Positions 43,088-55,399 of a stretch of 64,000 bases of DNA are shown here, in pieces (within the stretch, counting starts at the first letter, position 1; each line of letters begins with the position of its first letter). The notes beneath the pieces were generated by a model, which saw only the letters and a list, made by a program, of their open reading frames with translations, made no database searches and was not told where the DNA came from. Made by a program: the position numbers and the translations under genes. The DNA lies in NCBI RefSeq assembly GCF_028583425.1, contig NC_072801.1, positions 11,676,001-11,740,000 of the forward strand. Reading direction: 5' to 3'. Origin of the DNA: Eublepharis macularius (lineage: Eukaryota > Chordata > Lepidosauria > Squamata > Eublepharidae).

Positions 43088-43352
43088 AAGGGCTTTTTTT
43101 CAGGGGGAACGCGGGGGAACGGAGTTCTGGAACCTCTTGAAAATAGTCACATGGCTGGTGGCCCCGCCCCCTGATCTCCAGACAGAGGGGAGTTTAGAGT
43201 GCCCTCTGCGCTGCTTGCAGCACAGAGAGCAGTCTAAACTCCCCTCTGTCTGGAGATGGGGGGGGGGGCCACCAGCCATGTGACCATTTCCTCCAAGGGC
43301 AACCCACTGAGTTCTACCACCTCTTCCCCCCCCCCCCCAAAAAAAAGCCCTG
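43088..43352. mobile_element. hAT MITE, CAGGGCTTTTTT family (copy 4)
   Basis: Duplication AAGAAAAG at 43080-43087 and 43353-43360. The first base pair of the terminus has changed (AAGGGC for CAGGGC) and the right end carries a C/A run. Confidence 0.88.
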
Positions 43353-43539
43353 AAGAAAAGTATTTGCTGACAAGGATTTGAACTGTTTGAAAATGGTAAA
43401 TTTTCAAGTAAATGGGGAAAGCAAGCAGGATTGGAGCAACTGGTTTTCTCTAACGAGACCTACATTTTGAAAAAGCATGTCCTCAAAACATCAGCCGAGC
43501 AAGAAAGATCAAGCAATTTAACTGACTGCAGAGAATCTA

Positions 43540-43576
43540 AGCGCGCGCGCACGCACACACACACACACACACACAG
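43540..43576. repeat. (GC)n/(CA)n microsatellite
   Basis: gcgcgcgcgcacgcacacac continuing as CA repeats. Confidence 0.95.
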
Positions 43577-44299
43577 AGTATCATACTTCACTAGCGGCAT
43601 TTAATAACACTCCAGCACAGAAAGAGGCTGGAGGGAAATCACAGCAACATCTCTAGGAGGCTAAATTCTGCCCCCCTGCAGTCTGTAGGCTTTTTGCTGC
43701 CAACGTCAAGAAGACCAGGATCTGGCTCCTAATTACCAATGCAAATGATACATATAATCACATTAAGAAATCCTGGAGCGGAAAATGATATGGTGCCTGT
43801 TCCGGCTGCCAGAACTCCCTGGGTGCTGGCATAAGCCACTAGGCATGAATTAAGACCGAGCAAACGGAATCTTGCCGTGTCATATGGCTTAATTATTAAA
43901 GGGCAAATGCAAAGCCCATAACAAGTCATTTGAATGACTGAAAATGGCCGTGGCTCTTAAATCACAGTAAGCAACAAGCTGGTATGACTGAAGATAAGAC
44001 AGATTTTTTTTAAAAAAAAATAGGATTGTCTATAAATCACGCTATAATCTGGTTCAAGAGCTAAGGCTTAACAGTCTTTACAAAACAGGGGACGCTGCTA
44101 TGTTCTGCAGCAAGGAGCAAATCCTGCAACCTGTTTTGTTCATTCTGCTTGCCCACATGCCCAGAAACATCATGTGAGATTTCATCAGGCTTAAAACCAT
44201 GAACTGATCATCACAGACACAAAAGCTATACTCTAGAAAAATAAAAGCCAATGGATTTTTTTTCTCCCCCAAAGCCGAATTGCACATTGGCTCAGAATT
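43577..44299. other. Intergenic stretch
   Basis: Nothing recognised. Confidence 0.4.
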
Positions 44300-44525
44300 G
44301 CATAATATTTATTTTATTTCATTTATACCTGGTCTTTCTCCCTATTGGGGACACAAACCAGCTTACACCGCTCTTGTCTCCTCCATTTTACCCTCACAAC
44401 AACCTTGGGAGGTAGGCCTGGCTGCTAAGAATGTGTGATTGGCCCAAGGTCACCCAGCCATGGCAGAGTGAGGGTTCAAACCTGGGTTTCTCAGATCCTA
44501 GTCCAACACTTTAATCACTGCACCT
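44300..44525 (-). repeat. Sauria-type SINE, minus orientation
   Basis: Plus strand shows tttatttcatttatacctgg (tail), accctcacaacaaccttggg, gcccaaggtcacccagccat and gggttcaaacctgggtttct (inverse of box B). Confidence 0.85.
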
Positions 44526-45051
44526 CACAGAACACACAGAATAAGTTTTTTCAGGTGGTTATGAGGAATTCAATGACAGTAACTATCAGCTGTCTATTCC
44601 CCCCCCCCCCACGCAGCAAGATGCCAAGAAAACCAAAGTCTCTGGAAGACTGCCTCATGCCACAGCTGGGGAAACCTGAATTTTCTACATTGGCAATCTT
44701 AAGGTCACTTATATGATCATGTGCTGCTGATACAGACGCAACACTGGTATAGCCAATGGGTATCCTTGGCTCCCGCCACAGAGGAAAGCCATTTCGAAAA
44801 GGACTAATTTCCAACAGCAAAACAGGAATAGGCAGAACTAGAACTCACACAGCCTGAACATTCCTCTAACCACATAGGAAAAGAAGCCAGCACAGGGCAC
44901 TGGGAATGCTCCATTAGCCCTAGTGTCAAAACCAGCCCCACACAGGTATATAACACTAGCCCTGTAAGGTAGGCCAGTGATTTGTATTGCTGACAAGAAG
45001 GTCTGAGACTGAAAGAAAAATGCTTTGCTTAAGATCACCTGGTGAGTTCAT

Positions 45052-45255
45052 AGATTCAGAGGAGTTAGCCATGTTAGTCTGTAGTTGCAAAACAGTAAAA
45101 AGTCCAGTAGCACCTTTAAGACTAACCAACTTTATTGAAGCATAAGCTTTCGAGAACCACAGCTGTCTTCATCAGATGTGAGCTGTGGTTCTCAAAAGCT
45201 TATGCTACAATAAAGTCGGTTAGCCTTAAAGGTGCTACTGGACTCTTTACTACTA
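45052..45255 (+). mobile_element. Hammerhead-like retroelement (family A) with 10-bp duplication
   Basis: Flanks GTGAGTTCAT at 45042-45051 and 45256-45265. Inverted left half, forward right half meeting near 45175. Confidence 0.75.
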
Positions 45256-45424
45256 GTGAGTTCATGACTTAGATCATGTTTGAACCAGAGATATTTTGGC
45301 TCACATGCAAATACTTATGTGGTTCACTACATCCGCTCTTTCAGCTTCTTTCTAAGCAGCAGAGGGACCGTAGCTTCAGGAAAGGGCCCAAAATCTGAGC
45401 TAGAAGTCTCCATTTTCCTTTGCA

Positions 45425-45512
45425 GAACGACTATTGCCAGCTAAGGGAGAATGACCGAACGGGTGCCTGCTACGAAAACAAAAACTCAAGTGGCAAACAA
45501 CATCTAATCAAG
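45425..45512 (+). other. Candidate orphan exon
   Basis: Acceptor-like cattttcctttgcag, an open stretch reading NDYCQLRENDRTGACYENKN, and donor-like ATCAAG|GTAGGC. I recognise no protein. It could be an unannotated exon or chance. Confidence 0.2.
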
Positions 45513-45519
45513 GTAGGCT

Positions 45520-46890
45520 GTCCACATGAGACTATATTCAACACACAGGAAGTGATTGTAAGAGACCCAGAACTCAAAAAAGTTCCTGGAACTGGTTCCT
45601 TAGAAAATAAAGTCCATAATGCCATTGAAAAAAGACCTTCCATTTTACCAGTTGGTTCTTCTTCTGAATGCAAACTCTCTGGACTATTAGATCCTTTGCA
45701 ATTCTCCCCCTCCACATTGTTATATGAATACATACTGTTTGCATTTCAGAGGTTTGAGTTACATATCTATTACCATATGTAAACAAGAGAGATTAAATTT
45801 ACAGATGCCTCACAGAAGCTTAGATGTATGAAGTGTTACCCACCCTCATCCTCTTGATGTGAGTTGTGGATCTTATTGCTGTGCTCCTATAAGTCTTCGA
45901 GATCCCCGGGACACTAAACCAGTCCTGGCAGTCCTGCAGGAGGAGCGCGGGGGGGGGGACGGACGGACGGGGGGGGGACAGTCAGCGTCAGCATGGACCC
46001 AAATGAGTTCCGGCGAATCAAAGTAGCCAAAATGTCTACTTCTTCAGTACCTTGGAAAGCTCCAGAGCGGATGTTGTGCCAGGGGGATGATTCAATCTAC
46101 ATACACCTTCAGGGGTCATTGAGACTAAAGGAGAGTTACACAGGGCAAGTCAATGCAATCAGTAGGTGAAACATCTAATAAGCAGCATTACAGGATCACA
46201 GAAGTCTGAAACTTATGTACAGAGTACTAGACAGGATAGGTTAAAAATGCAGAACGTGGTAATACATAAGTAGAAAATATGCAATAATACCTACTGCACG
46301 TAGTTAATACCTACTATTCCCATTTTAAAAACACTTTCCTGAACTATTCCATTATAATATATCTTTATTATTTTAAAAGAAATGTTCACCTGAACAATTG
46401 TTTTACCTAGTCTGCAGAATGACACGCTCAAAGAACTTGAGATCAGTGGCAGAAGTTCCTAAAAGTGCACATGGAAATCCAAAGGGGTAGATTCCAATTA
46501 CCCCTTCCCAACTACCCCTCCCTTGCCCTCACCCTTTCCTCCTGAAGCCTCCCCCCCCCTCCATGAAAATAGCTGAAGGGCTTTCCTAAACTGAGCCTCC
46601 TTTGTAAAAGCGCACCAGCACCAGCTCAACAAGATTCATTGTCTTCTTCTTCAGTTGGAGTCTCAAGAAGCTATGCTTAATTACTCCTTTCCTTTGCAGG
46701 GAGGAAGAAGAGGGAGGGCAGCTTGGATTGCCCCAGACACAGGCTTCTATTGGGAGAGTTGGATATTATTCACTGGAAAGATGAATGAAGCAGAGGCACG
46801 TCCTCACTTAATAACCTTCTTTCAAATGCTGGTGCGGGGGGGGGGGGAGGGGGGAGCTCAGCTCTAGCCTGAAGTCAAATGAAAGACAAA
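45520..46890. other. Intergenic stretch
   Basis: G-rich microsatellite-like run at 45945-45980; otherwise nothing recognised. Confidence 0.4.
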
Positions 46891-46894
46891 CCAG

Positions 46895-47170
46895 CAGCCA
46901 GCTCCTAGGAGAACAGAAGCGCTGTTTCGCTGGGTCAGACAGAAAGCCCACCCAGTCCAGCATCCTGTTTGCAAAAGAGGATATTCAGATGCCCACAAGC
47001 AGGGCACACAAGCAACAGCTTTCTTTTATTGCCCCCCCCCCTTAATCTGGTATTTATAGAATCATAGGGTTCGAAGGGACCTCTAGGGTCATCTAGTCCA
47101 ACCCCCTGCACAATGCAGGAAATTCACAACTACCTCCCCTCCCCACACCCCCAGTGACCCCTGCTCCATG
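46895..47170 (-). repeat. CR1-like LINE 3' fragments
   Basis: 47050-47170 has tagaatcatagggttcgaag, catctagtccaaccccctgc and aatgcaggaaattcacaact, the CR1 3' region in reverse. 46905-46990 (gggtcagacagaaagccca, cagcatcctgtttgc) is of a similar kind. Confidence 0.6.
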
Positions 47171-47869
47171 TCCAGGAGATGGCAAAACATATATTCAAAG
47201 ATATGCTGCTTCTAAACATGGAGGTTCTTATCTTGGGTAATAGGTCTCTCTGTACTCATGCAGTTTGCAGAATTGTTGCTTTTAGTGGTCAGCATCTATT
47301 ATCTCATCCAACATTTGTTTTCAGACCGACTAGTGCCTACAGTGGGGTGTCTGAGCATGTGCAGAGTAGCTTTTCTCTCAAGGGGAAACTGGAACCATTT
47401 TAAAGGATTGAAGGGCAAAGTGTCTGAGCATGCACCGAGTGCATTCTCTGCAGGGGGGACAAGCTACCCTTTTAAAAAGGGACCTACCGTAAGGATCCAG
47501 GGTTTATGAGAATGTGACAGATGCACTTCAGTTTGGGCGAGCGCCAGATTATTAAAGAGATGAACAGAGGACAGCATAAGTTTCTTTACTGCATTAGAGC
47601 AGCACAGACCACCTGCCGCCAGAGGGCAGAATGCCGCAGAGCATGTGCAGAGAGCGATCCCTCCTAAAGGCAGCGTCTATTTTTCTTTAACTCGTGTCCA
47701 GGGCTTTTCAAAGGACACTTTGGAACTGCAGCTGTGTGCGAGGGGCATCTGTGCGCATGCATCACACCTGTGCGTTTCCCTTGGACACCCACACGCTTAA
47801 GAGTCCCTTTCCATCCACGACACCTTGAAGCCTACAGAGGCTGGGGACGGGACACCACTACACGCAAAA

Positions 47870-48870
47870 GGTTTGCACGTCTGAAGAGTGAATGTTCCTG
47901 TTTTCGGGTTGCACGTTGGAAGAAAAGCTCCACGCGCGTCTTACCGGCGGGGTCCCTCAAAGCCCTGGGCACGGAGGGGGTGGAGACGCCTTCTTTGGGG
48001 GAGGACAGCCAGTGAAACGGGGGCTCCCGCCGCCAGAGGGAAGCCGCCCCCCCATGGTTCCCTCTCCTCGGCGCGCCCCCCCCCCGCCCGGCCCGGCCCG
48101 GCCCGGCCCCCCTGCGCCCTCCTCCCCCCGCCTCCCCGGCCGCGCTCTCTCCTCCGATCCACCCCCTGCAACGTCACGGCTTCGGGAGCTCCCCCGGTGC
48201 CCCCTCTCCCGCTGCCAAGCAGCCTCCCCGCCTGCCCCACGCCCGGGCGCCGCGCAAGGGAGAGCCGCGCAGCCCCGGCCGCCTTCGGAGAGGGTAAGGC
48301 GCGCCAGAAGGAGCCCCGGAGCGGCGGTCGGTGGGCGGGGGGGGGGGGGCGCCTGGAGGGCTGCCCCGAATGGGGTCCGGCCCGATCCTCCCCGGGAGGG
48401 AAGGCGCCGCTGCTCCGGGGTCAAGTTCGCCGAGCCCCGCGGGCGAGTCCGGGCTGGGCAGGCTGGGCGGAGCGGCTGGGCGCGGGGCGGGCGCCGGCGG
48501 GAGAACTGCGAGCGCCGCCCGGGAGGGGCTGCCCTTGGGGCGCAGGGGGCGTCGCAGGTGGCCGGGGCTGCCCTGGAGCGCGGCGGCGCGGCGGAGGCTG
48601 CTGTGGGCCCGTCGCCGCCAGCAGCCCCCGGACGCAGGTCTGGGAGGCATTGCATTAACGCGGATCTCGGAGGCAGGACGCTGCGCCCGGGCTCGGCTTT
48701 CCTGCGCCCGCTTCTTCAGATGCGAGGAGAGGATCCTAACTGGGTCGATGTTTGGTGCAGGAGGAGCGGGGGGACAGGCAAGCAGGGAGCAGAGCCCCGG
48801 AAAGACGAGTTGGTTTTGTAACTCTCCGAGCCCGCCCCGGAGGCCTGAATTCCAGGCCGGGCTTGCTGCG
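47870..48870 (+). promoter_or_regulatory. AMZ1: CpG island, probable AMZ1 promoter and noncoding exon 1
   Basis: About 1 kb of very dense CpG (ggcccggcccggcccggccc and similar), the strongest in the window. It lies 12.5 kb upstream of the AMZ1 coding start. A strong donor, GAGAGG|GTAAGGC with GT at 48294, fits a noncoding first exon ending at 48293. The open frames of up to 309 codons on both strands are caused by GC richness. Confidence 0.7.
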
Positions 48871-48904
48871 AGACTTACTGCGTGACCTCAGGCCCTCCCG
48901 TAGC

Positions 48905-49229
48905 CTAGAGGCTCTCGACACAAGACATCTTACACAGGATGTTCAAGTATGGGGAGAAGCAATGTTAGCCGGGAAGCATAGTTTAAAAAGAGAGCCGGCA
49001 GAGATCCCTTCCTAGAGGGTTTGTTCATTTCCTCAGGGGAGGTGAAATTGACAGAACCTTGGGGAGGCAAAGATGAAATTAACAAACCCTCTGAGGAGAT
49101 CTCTGCAGGCTAGTGTAGAGAGGAGAAATTGACAGAGCCCTTGGCCGTGTCTTTTTAAACTAGGCTTCCCGGCTAGCGTCTCTCTACACTTGAACTTCCT
49201 GTGTAAGATGTCTTGTGTCGAGAGACTCT
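48905..49229. mobile_element. Long palindromic MITE (family D, copy 2)
   Basis: Left agaggctctcgacacaagac and right gtcttgtgtcgagagactct are inverses; inner arms gaagcaatgttagccgggaa / ttcccggctagcgtc. Directly downstream of the CpG island. Confidence 0.75.
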
Positions 49230-49365
49230 TAGCCTCCCTCACAGGGTGATAAACTGGAGGAGGGGTAACCTCATATACTGCTGTGAGCTCTTTGGTAGAA
49301 GGGGAGGATTTTAAAAATGTATGAAATCAATAACATTTAAATCTGAAGAAGAAACATTTATAGAC

Positions 49366-49626
49366 CAGTTTCAGGTGGGTAGCCATGTTGGTCTGTCGGA
49401 GAAAAGCAAGATTTGGTTCCAATAGCACTTTAGAGACAAACAAGAGTTCCATTCACTCAGGAGACTAAGCTAGTTTTGCAAAGATAATTACCAACCATGG
49501 TATCTGACAAAGGGAGCCCGACTTTCGAAAGCTGATGCTCTGGAAATCTAGTTGGGCTTTAAGATGCTTCGGGACTAAAATCTTGCTGTTCTACTACAGA
49601 CCAGCATGGCTACCCATCTGAAACTA
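49366..49626 (+). repeat. Hammerhead-like repeat, related family A2
   Basis: Ends gtttcaggtgggtagccatg and catggctacccatctgaaac are inverted. The centre has a CTGACAA core, helix-like gggagcc...ctttc and GAAAGCTGATGC: the same design, decayed. Confidence 0.55.
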
Positions 49627-49738
49627 CCATCAATAAATGAGTCATAAATCCCAAGTCTCCCTTTGAAGTTCTTTGTTAGATCTCCAACAGAATGTCCTCA
49701 CACCGACGTAGCATTAATGGCATTTCCTTTTTCATATT

Positions 49739-50000
49739 CAGGGCTTTTTTTCAGGGAGAACATGGGGGAACGGAGTTCCGGAACCTCTTGAAAATGGTCA
49801 CATGGCTGGTGGCCCCGCCCCCTGATCTCCAGACAGAGGGGGGCTTAGATTGCCCTCCGCGCCGCTCCGCGTCGCATAGGGCAATCTAAACTCCCCTCTG
49901 TCTGGAGATCAGGGGGCGGGGCCACCAGCCATGTGACCGTTTTCTCCAAGGGCAACCCACTGAGTTCCACCACCTCTTTTCCCAGAAAAAAAAAGCCTTG
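49739..50000. mobile_element. hAT MITE, CAGGGCTTTTTT family (copy 5)
   Basis: Perfect duplication TTCATATT at 49731-49738 and 50001-50008. Long arms around ctccagacagagggg. Confidence 0.93.
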
Positions 50001-50681
50001 TTCATATTAATAGATGAATGCTTTTGGAGCAGGCAGTGTGAGGCGAGAGGGAGTTTCCGGTCCCATTCTCTCTTGCATAGTTCAAGCGTGCCCAGTTTGA
50101 ACCTTAGGGGCACCTTTGTTCGTCACTGGCTGATCCCTGGTTGGCAGCATGTTGGAGTAGGGGGCGGGGCGGTGGCACCCCAGTTCAAGCATTTGAGTCT
50201 CCTTCTCATACCCCTCTGGGGGCAGGAGAGCTGCAGTAACATGGCTTCTTCACACACCAAGAAAAGTCACACCTTTTGGGCCAGGGGTCGAACCCACCAT
50301 GAGCCAGAATTGTGGCCCAGTTCCCCAGAGAGGTGATACTTTCTCCTGTTTGTGGGAGTTTTATTTATTTATATTTATTGTCCACCTTTTTCACTGACAC
50401 CCAAGGTGGATTACCCAGTGCAAGTGAAATGCAATATAAAGCATAGCCAGGCTCTTGTTACTTTACGCCACTGCCCACGTAGTACATTGCTGACCAATGC
50501 AGTTGCTTTCTAAATTCATCTGCGATGTGATAATGACATGTGAACTGTCACAGTTTTTGTAGATAAAATATTCAGTCATGCCCAACCTTTGGAATACATC
50601 CTTGAGCAGATGATGTGTACTTTTCTGGCCCTTTGGCAATGTCTCTTTATAACACTTTTAAAAAGAACATTTTAAAAGACT

Positions 50682-50863
50682 CAGAGGAGTTAGCCGTGTT
50701 AGTCTGTAGTCGCAAAATAATAGAGTCCAGTAGCAGCTTTAGGACTAACCACCTTTATTGTAGCAGAAGCTTTTGATGCATCTGACAAAGAGAGCTGTGG
50801 TTCTCGAAAGCTTAAGCTACAATAAAGTTGGTTAGTCTGAAAGGTGCTACTGGACTCTTTACT
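50682..50863 (+). mobile_element. Hammerhead-like retroelement (family A) with 13-bp duplication
   Basis: Flanks ATTTTAAAAGACT at 50669-50681 and 50864-50876. Inverted left half, forward right half joined at gatgcatctgacaaagagag. Confidence 0.78.
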
Positions 50864-50885
50864 ATTTTAAAAGACTATTTACCTT

Positions 50886-51075
50886 ATAGGAGAAAAAGTT
50901 TTACAGCCATGTTGGTCTATGCAAGATCCCAAACCAAGAATGAAATCCATATAGTGCCTTTTATTAGGACCAACCAAATTGGCACAAATGCTGTGCAAGT
51001 TTTCGAGCTCTCTAGAACTATTGAGCAGGCTGGAGGTTACAACATTTTAAAAAGACAGAAGGGTAAAAACCGGAT
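50886..51075 (-). repeat. Penelope-terminal-like repeat, decayed
   Basis: agttttacagccatgttggt, ggaccaaccaaattggca and gcaagttttcgagctctcta follow the order of family A in inverse orientation, but sequence identity is low. Confidence 0.35.
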
Positions 51076-51670
51076 TCTTCAGGCTGTGATGTAAAGGTTG
51101 GGGCCTAATACAGAGTATAACATAGATCTTGTTTTTGGTTTGGGGTATTACATTAAAACATGCTAAGATGTATTTGTAAAAGTGTCTCCTGGATGTCTTC
51201 CAGTGTCCAGGGACCAACAACATGGTAACGGTAAAAAAACAGACAGACTTTGGATCTTTGTATGAGGTTTGTAGCTCTCATGTGGGAAGATGCAGGTACG
51301 GAAAGAGAACTAGGGCACGGTGGTGCAGGACAATAAACCTGTGGTCCAAATTCCAGCTCCTTTAGAGCAGCTCCATTGTGAGGATTAGAGCGGTCTGCAT
51401 TTCTCCCACTTTACAAATGGGAAACTGAGGCACAGAGCCCATGGATTTGTGTGAGGCCATTCTTCAATGCCTAAACTGGGAATAGGACTCTGCTTGCTCA
51501 GACCAACTATATAGCAGCTGTTCGCCTGTCTTTCAGGCTGTTTCAGCTGCAGTCTGTTTCTGTCTTTCTTGGGTCAGTCACTATTTGTAGGGTAAGTCAG
51601 CAGAGTGATTAATTTGCACAGCAGATTAAGAACTATAGGCACACGTTTTAGCTTCTAAAAAGAGATTTAC
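51076..51670. other. AMZ1 intron 1 stretch
   Basis: Nothing recognised. Confidence 0.4.
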
Positions 51671-51674
51671 TACA

Positions 51675-51865
51675 TTTAGGATACCCTAACCTGGATAGCC
51701 CAGGTGAGCCTGAGCTCATCAGATCAAAAGCTAAGCAGGGTCGGCCTTGGTTAGTAATTGGATGGGAGACCTCCAACAAAGACCAGGGTTGCAGAGGCAG
51801 GCAATGGCAAACCACATCTGTAAGCAGTTGGCCCAGCCTCCACCATCTTTAATAGCCATTTAATA
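51675..51865 (+). repeat. 5S-rRNA-derived SINE
   Basis: The head follows 5S rRNA: ctcatcagatcaaaagctaa, agcagggtcggccttggtta and gtaattggatgggagacctc correspond to 5S internal control elements. The body then reads aggcaggcaatggcaaacca, a SINE sequence rather than the end of a 5S gene. Confidence 0.85.
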
Positions 51866-52099
51866 TGGCTACCTGTGATATAATATCACAAGACCCCTGG
51901 ATTAAAATGGCAGTTTAGATTGCAGCCAGGGGAATTCCAGCTAGCAGTTGCTTAGTGCTGCCTGGGAGATCTAGGTATGAATGGAATGCCGTATGTAAAT
52001 AGGGAGAGACTAGTCGTGATTAGTTTACAGGTTCCCCAGCTCTGAAAAGGAATTCAGCGGAACAAAGGTCTCGCAGAGTCACCCCACTTAACACATTCC

Positions 52100-52735
52100 T
52101 TTCCCTCCTTCTGTGATGAGATTTCCTGTCCATGACTGAGGAGAAAATAAACTAGCATTCATAAGTATTTATAATTCATTCCTGGGAAGGTACATTCCCC
52201 AACTAAATTCATCAACTTGGCTCTGGTGGACTTCAGTAACAAATTGCCCCTTTGTGCAGTTCCAGGAGACATTTTGCATTCTCTTTCACATGCCCCGGTG
52301 GCTAGCAATCAAGGTAATCAAACCTTTTGTTACTCCCAGGAACTTACCGTTGGGGTCTTTGTTCCAAAGGCTAGATGGGCTATCCCACTTCAGGGCACGT
52401 TTTACCCTATAAGAGTAGTGCCCTGGCCCCATTCAAATCGTGCACACTTATTGGATCCGAAGTGCTGCTCCTTTGAGGTTACTCCAAGCTTCTTGTTCTC
52501 CCGGCTGAGAATGCTGGCATTTGAAGCTCTCCCTCCGCGGACTTCCCTGCTCTCCGGATAGGTAATTATTGTCTTGCAATCCCTCAAATCTATTCCTCCT
52601 TTTCCACTGCTTTTCCTAGGCCTCTTGTGTGTTTGAGTGCAATCTTGTATGTGTGTGTATGAATATGCCCCTTGAATAAAATTACCCTTTAATTAAGAAC
52701 ACCAGCTTCGTGTGCATCCTTGGGACAGGACCCCC
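52100..52735 (+). mobile_element. Possible solo LTR of an endogenous retrovirus (fossil)
   Basis: A TATA-like taccctataagagtag near 52405, a polyadenylation hexamer (gaataaaattaccc) near 52675, and a 3' edge near gacaggaccccca suggest U3-R-U5 order. I found no internal retroviral genes and no sure left border. Unclassified; low confidence. Confidence 0.3.
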
Positions 52736-52739
52736 ATAA

Positions 52740-53817
52740 ATTATTGGTGGAGATCCCATTGTTACCCACCTCTCACATAGCCATCTTCCTTGCTGCTAAT
52801 CCCCCCACTCTCTATTACTCGCAAGGAGACCAATTCAGGTAACACCTTTGTTAGTCTCTTGCCATGAAAATCTCATCGGGGTCACCATATGTCAGCTATG
52901 ACTTGAGGGTACTCTCCACTGCCCCCATATTTAGAGTAAAAAGGATACATTGGTATTAAAACAAAAAATAGCTAATCTTAGTTGCTACATCCTTACATCT
53001 TGGTAGCCTAAAATAAACTGGGGGAAATGCAATGGTGTGCTGAGTACTTCTGCAATATTAATTGCCTCCTAATAAAACTGATCTGCCAATAAGCAATCCT
53101 AGATCCCTTCATTAAGTATGCATTCCCCTTATTCCTACTCAACACTTAACTGGTCCTATGCTAACCAGCTATCTCTTAACTAACTAGCTAAACTTAGCTA
53201 AATACGGTTTAACTCTTTCATGACTGAAAGGAAAACACTTGCTAAAATCCCAACCCTATTTTTTTCCGAGGGAAGAGGGTTTTTCTCTGGCCCTTTAAAG
53301 AGTAGTTAGACAAGCTTGCTGATTGGTTTAGGACATTTGAAACTTGCCAGCTGCATCCCTTCAGACGCAACGTACATTACGAAGGATTCCTATCACGAAG
53401 GCAGGTTGTGTTGAAAGAGCAGGTAGCACGGACGTTCTGATTTCTGTGCCTATAAATCCCAGTTTTGACTCAGTAGGTTTCCAAAGGTGATTGCATTAAT
53501 ATCTCTGAGAGACAAGCAAGCTGGAGGATGAGATTCTGCAGATGTCTAGCCATGAAAAATGAGATTTAATTTAGTGATGCATAGGAGTGATTCATCTGTG
53601 CAGCATTATGATCCCTAGATGATAAACCTACCTGTCGGAGGTAGAGTTGACTCACTTGGTTTTCATGCTTGGATCTTTAGAGTGGCCACAGATGACCAAT
53701 TCCACAAAGCGTGGTTAGCAAGTTTCACTTATTCCAAGAATACACCAGGTTGGAAGTCCCTGCAACTCACACCTGCAGTCATTATTGTGTAGTTTGACTT
53801 GGGGGTTATGTCACCAC
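52740..53817. other. AMZ1 intron 1 stretch
   Basis: Nothing recognised beyond a short SINE-tail-like piece near 52870. Confidence 0.4.
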
Positions 53818-54252
53818 CAGGGGTCATTTCATAGAAAAAGAGCTGGAGGAACTCATTAGCATAGCTCATTAGCATATACCATGCCCCTTGCCATCACCGG
53901 AAGTGTGTCATTTGCATAATTGATATGCATATGCCACACCCCCTGACATCACCTATCCTGCCTGTTTTGAACCCAATCCTGGCCATTCAGGGCTGAAATT
54001 GGGACCAAAATGGCAAAAAGGGGCTGAAAATGGCCGAAAAGGGGCCCAAAATGGTCAGGATCGGGCCGCTGCTGAGTGGGAGCGTGCTCCACCACCCATC
54101 AGAGGCCCGATCTGGGCCGTTTCAGCCCCAATCCAGGCTGAAACGGGCCCAAAATGGCCGAGAGTCAGGTGGGCGGGGCCACCTGACATGTGACCTCTTT
54201 GGGGAACTGCTGGAACTGCGTTCCTGTGCGTTCCCCCTCGAAATGAGCCCTG
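53818..54252 (-). mobile_element. hAT MITE, family B (copy 2)
   Basis: Ends CAGGGGTCATTTC and GAAATGAGCCCTG; perfect duplication GTCACCAC at 53810-53817 and 54253-54260. Opposite orientation to the copy at 23184. Confidence 0.92.
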
Positions 54253-54260
54253 GTCACCAC

Positions 54261-55052
54261 TCTGGACTCCTTAGAGAAAGAGCAGGCTGAAAAATATAAC
54301 GAAATAAATTGGTTCTAGCAGGAATCAAAAACAAAAACCTCTTCCAAAGAGACAAATTGTTCCCTCAAGGCAAAACCAAACGTCTTAATTGAAAGCTCAA
54401 GCTACATAACATTAGAACACAGTTGTCAAGGTTTCTTTTCTCATGGGGTCACTGCCAGGCTTCCTCTCAGGTTTGCAATGTAAAAAACAAACATAGAAGA
54501 ACAGACCAGCAATTTAATGCTGATTCTGTGGACAGCCCTTACCAGGCTTCCGGCGGGCTGCCCTCAGATATGTGTTTATACTACCACAAGCATAGTCATT
54601 TAAATGTTTGTTTACTTTTTTTTAATGGAGGAAAATTGGTTTTAAGAAGAGTCACAAGAGCGATCCACAGACAGAAGTTAGTTCATGATGTCACAGGTGC
54701 ATACCAGTCGGCCCTGAACTCTACCAGCATCCCCGGCCAGCTTGCAGAACCAAATTTTCCTTGAATTTCCTACAAGCAGAACGCGGTGAGTGTGCTTCCA
54801 TGGTGTGAGATTTGTCTGAAGCCTTTTTACATCTTGTCTCATAAGAGTAATAAGCAACTAAGGTTGAAGAGTGCAAGCAGGAGAACGTGAATGTACTTTT
54901 AAACCCTCTGATGGTTCTGGGAGGTGAGATAGCTATGGGAACTCTCTTCTGAGCAAAAGCCTGTCTTGATGCACTCCAAATTGACGTGGTATGCATCACA
55001 GAAACAAAAAAAGGGAAGGCAGCAATAACAATACTAATCAATTAAGAAAAAC

Positions 55053-55054
<2 letters not shown>
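54261..55054. other. AMZ1 intron 1 stretch
   Basis: Nothing recognised. Confidence 0.4.

Positions 55055-55112
<58 letters not shown>
55055..55112. repeat. (AT)n microsatellite
   Basis: About 29 AT units. Confidence 0.97.
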
Positions 55113-55114
<2 letters not shown>

Positions 55115-55399
55115 TTGTGAAAAATATATAGTAATAAGATGTAAATACAGAATAAATGTGGGTAAAGTAATTCCACAAATTATTGCCACATATACACAAT
55201 TACAAATTTAGAGACCAAAATGATACAATTACAAATATAGAGACCAAAATGATACAATAAATACAATGAATATGAATTTATAATATACAAGATACCAGGA
55301 CCAAATATGAATGAATTCCAAAGTAAATTGATATTAAGCCACAGTGCATACAGCAATATCAATAAATTCCAAAGTAAGTTGGTTTAGGCCACAGTACAT

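Noticed and set aside
47888-48885. Long overlapping open frames (up to 309 codons) on both strands
   Set aside because: They coincide with an extremely GC-rich CpG island where stop codons are rare, occur in several frames at once, and show no domain or family resemblance.
51690-51800. Functional 5S rRNA gene
   Set aside because: It diverges from 5S in the middle and runs into SINE sequence instead of a terminator.
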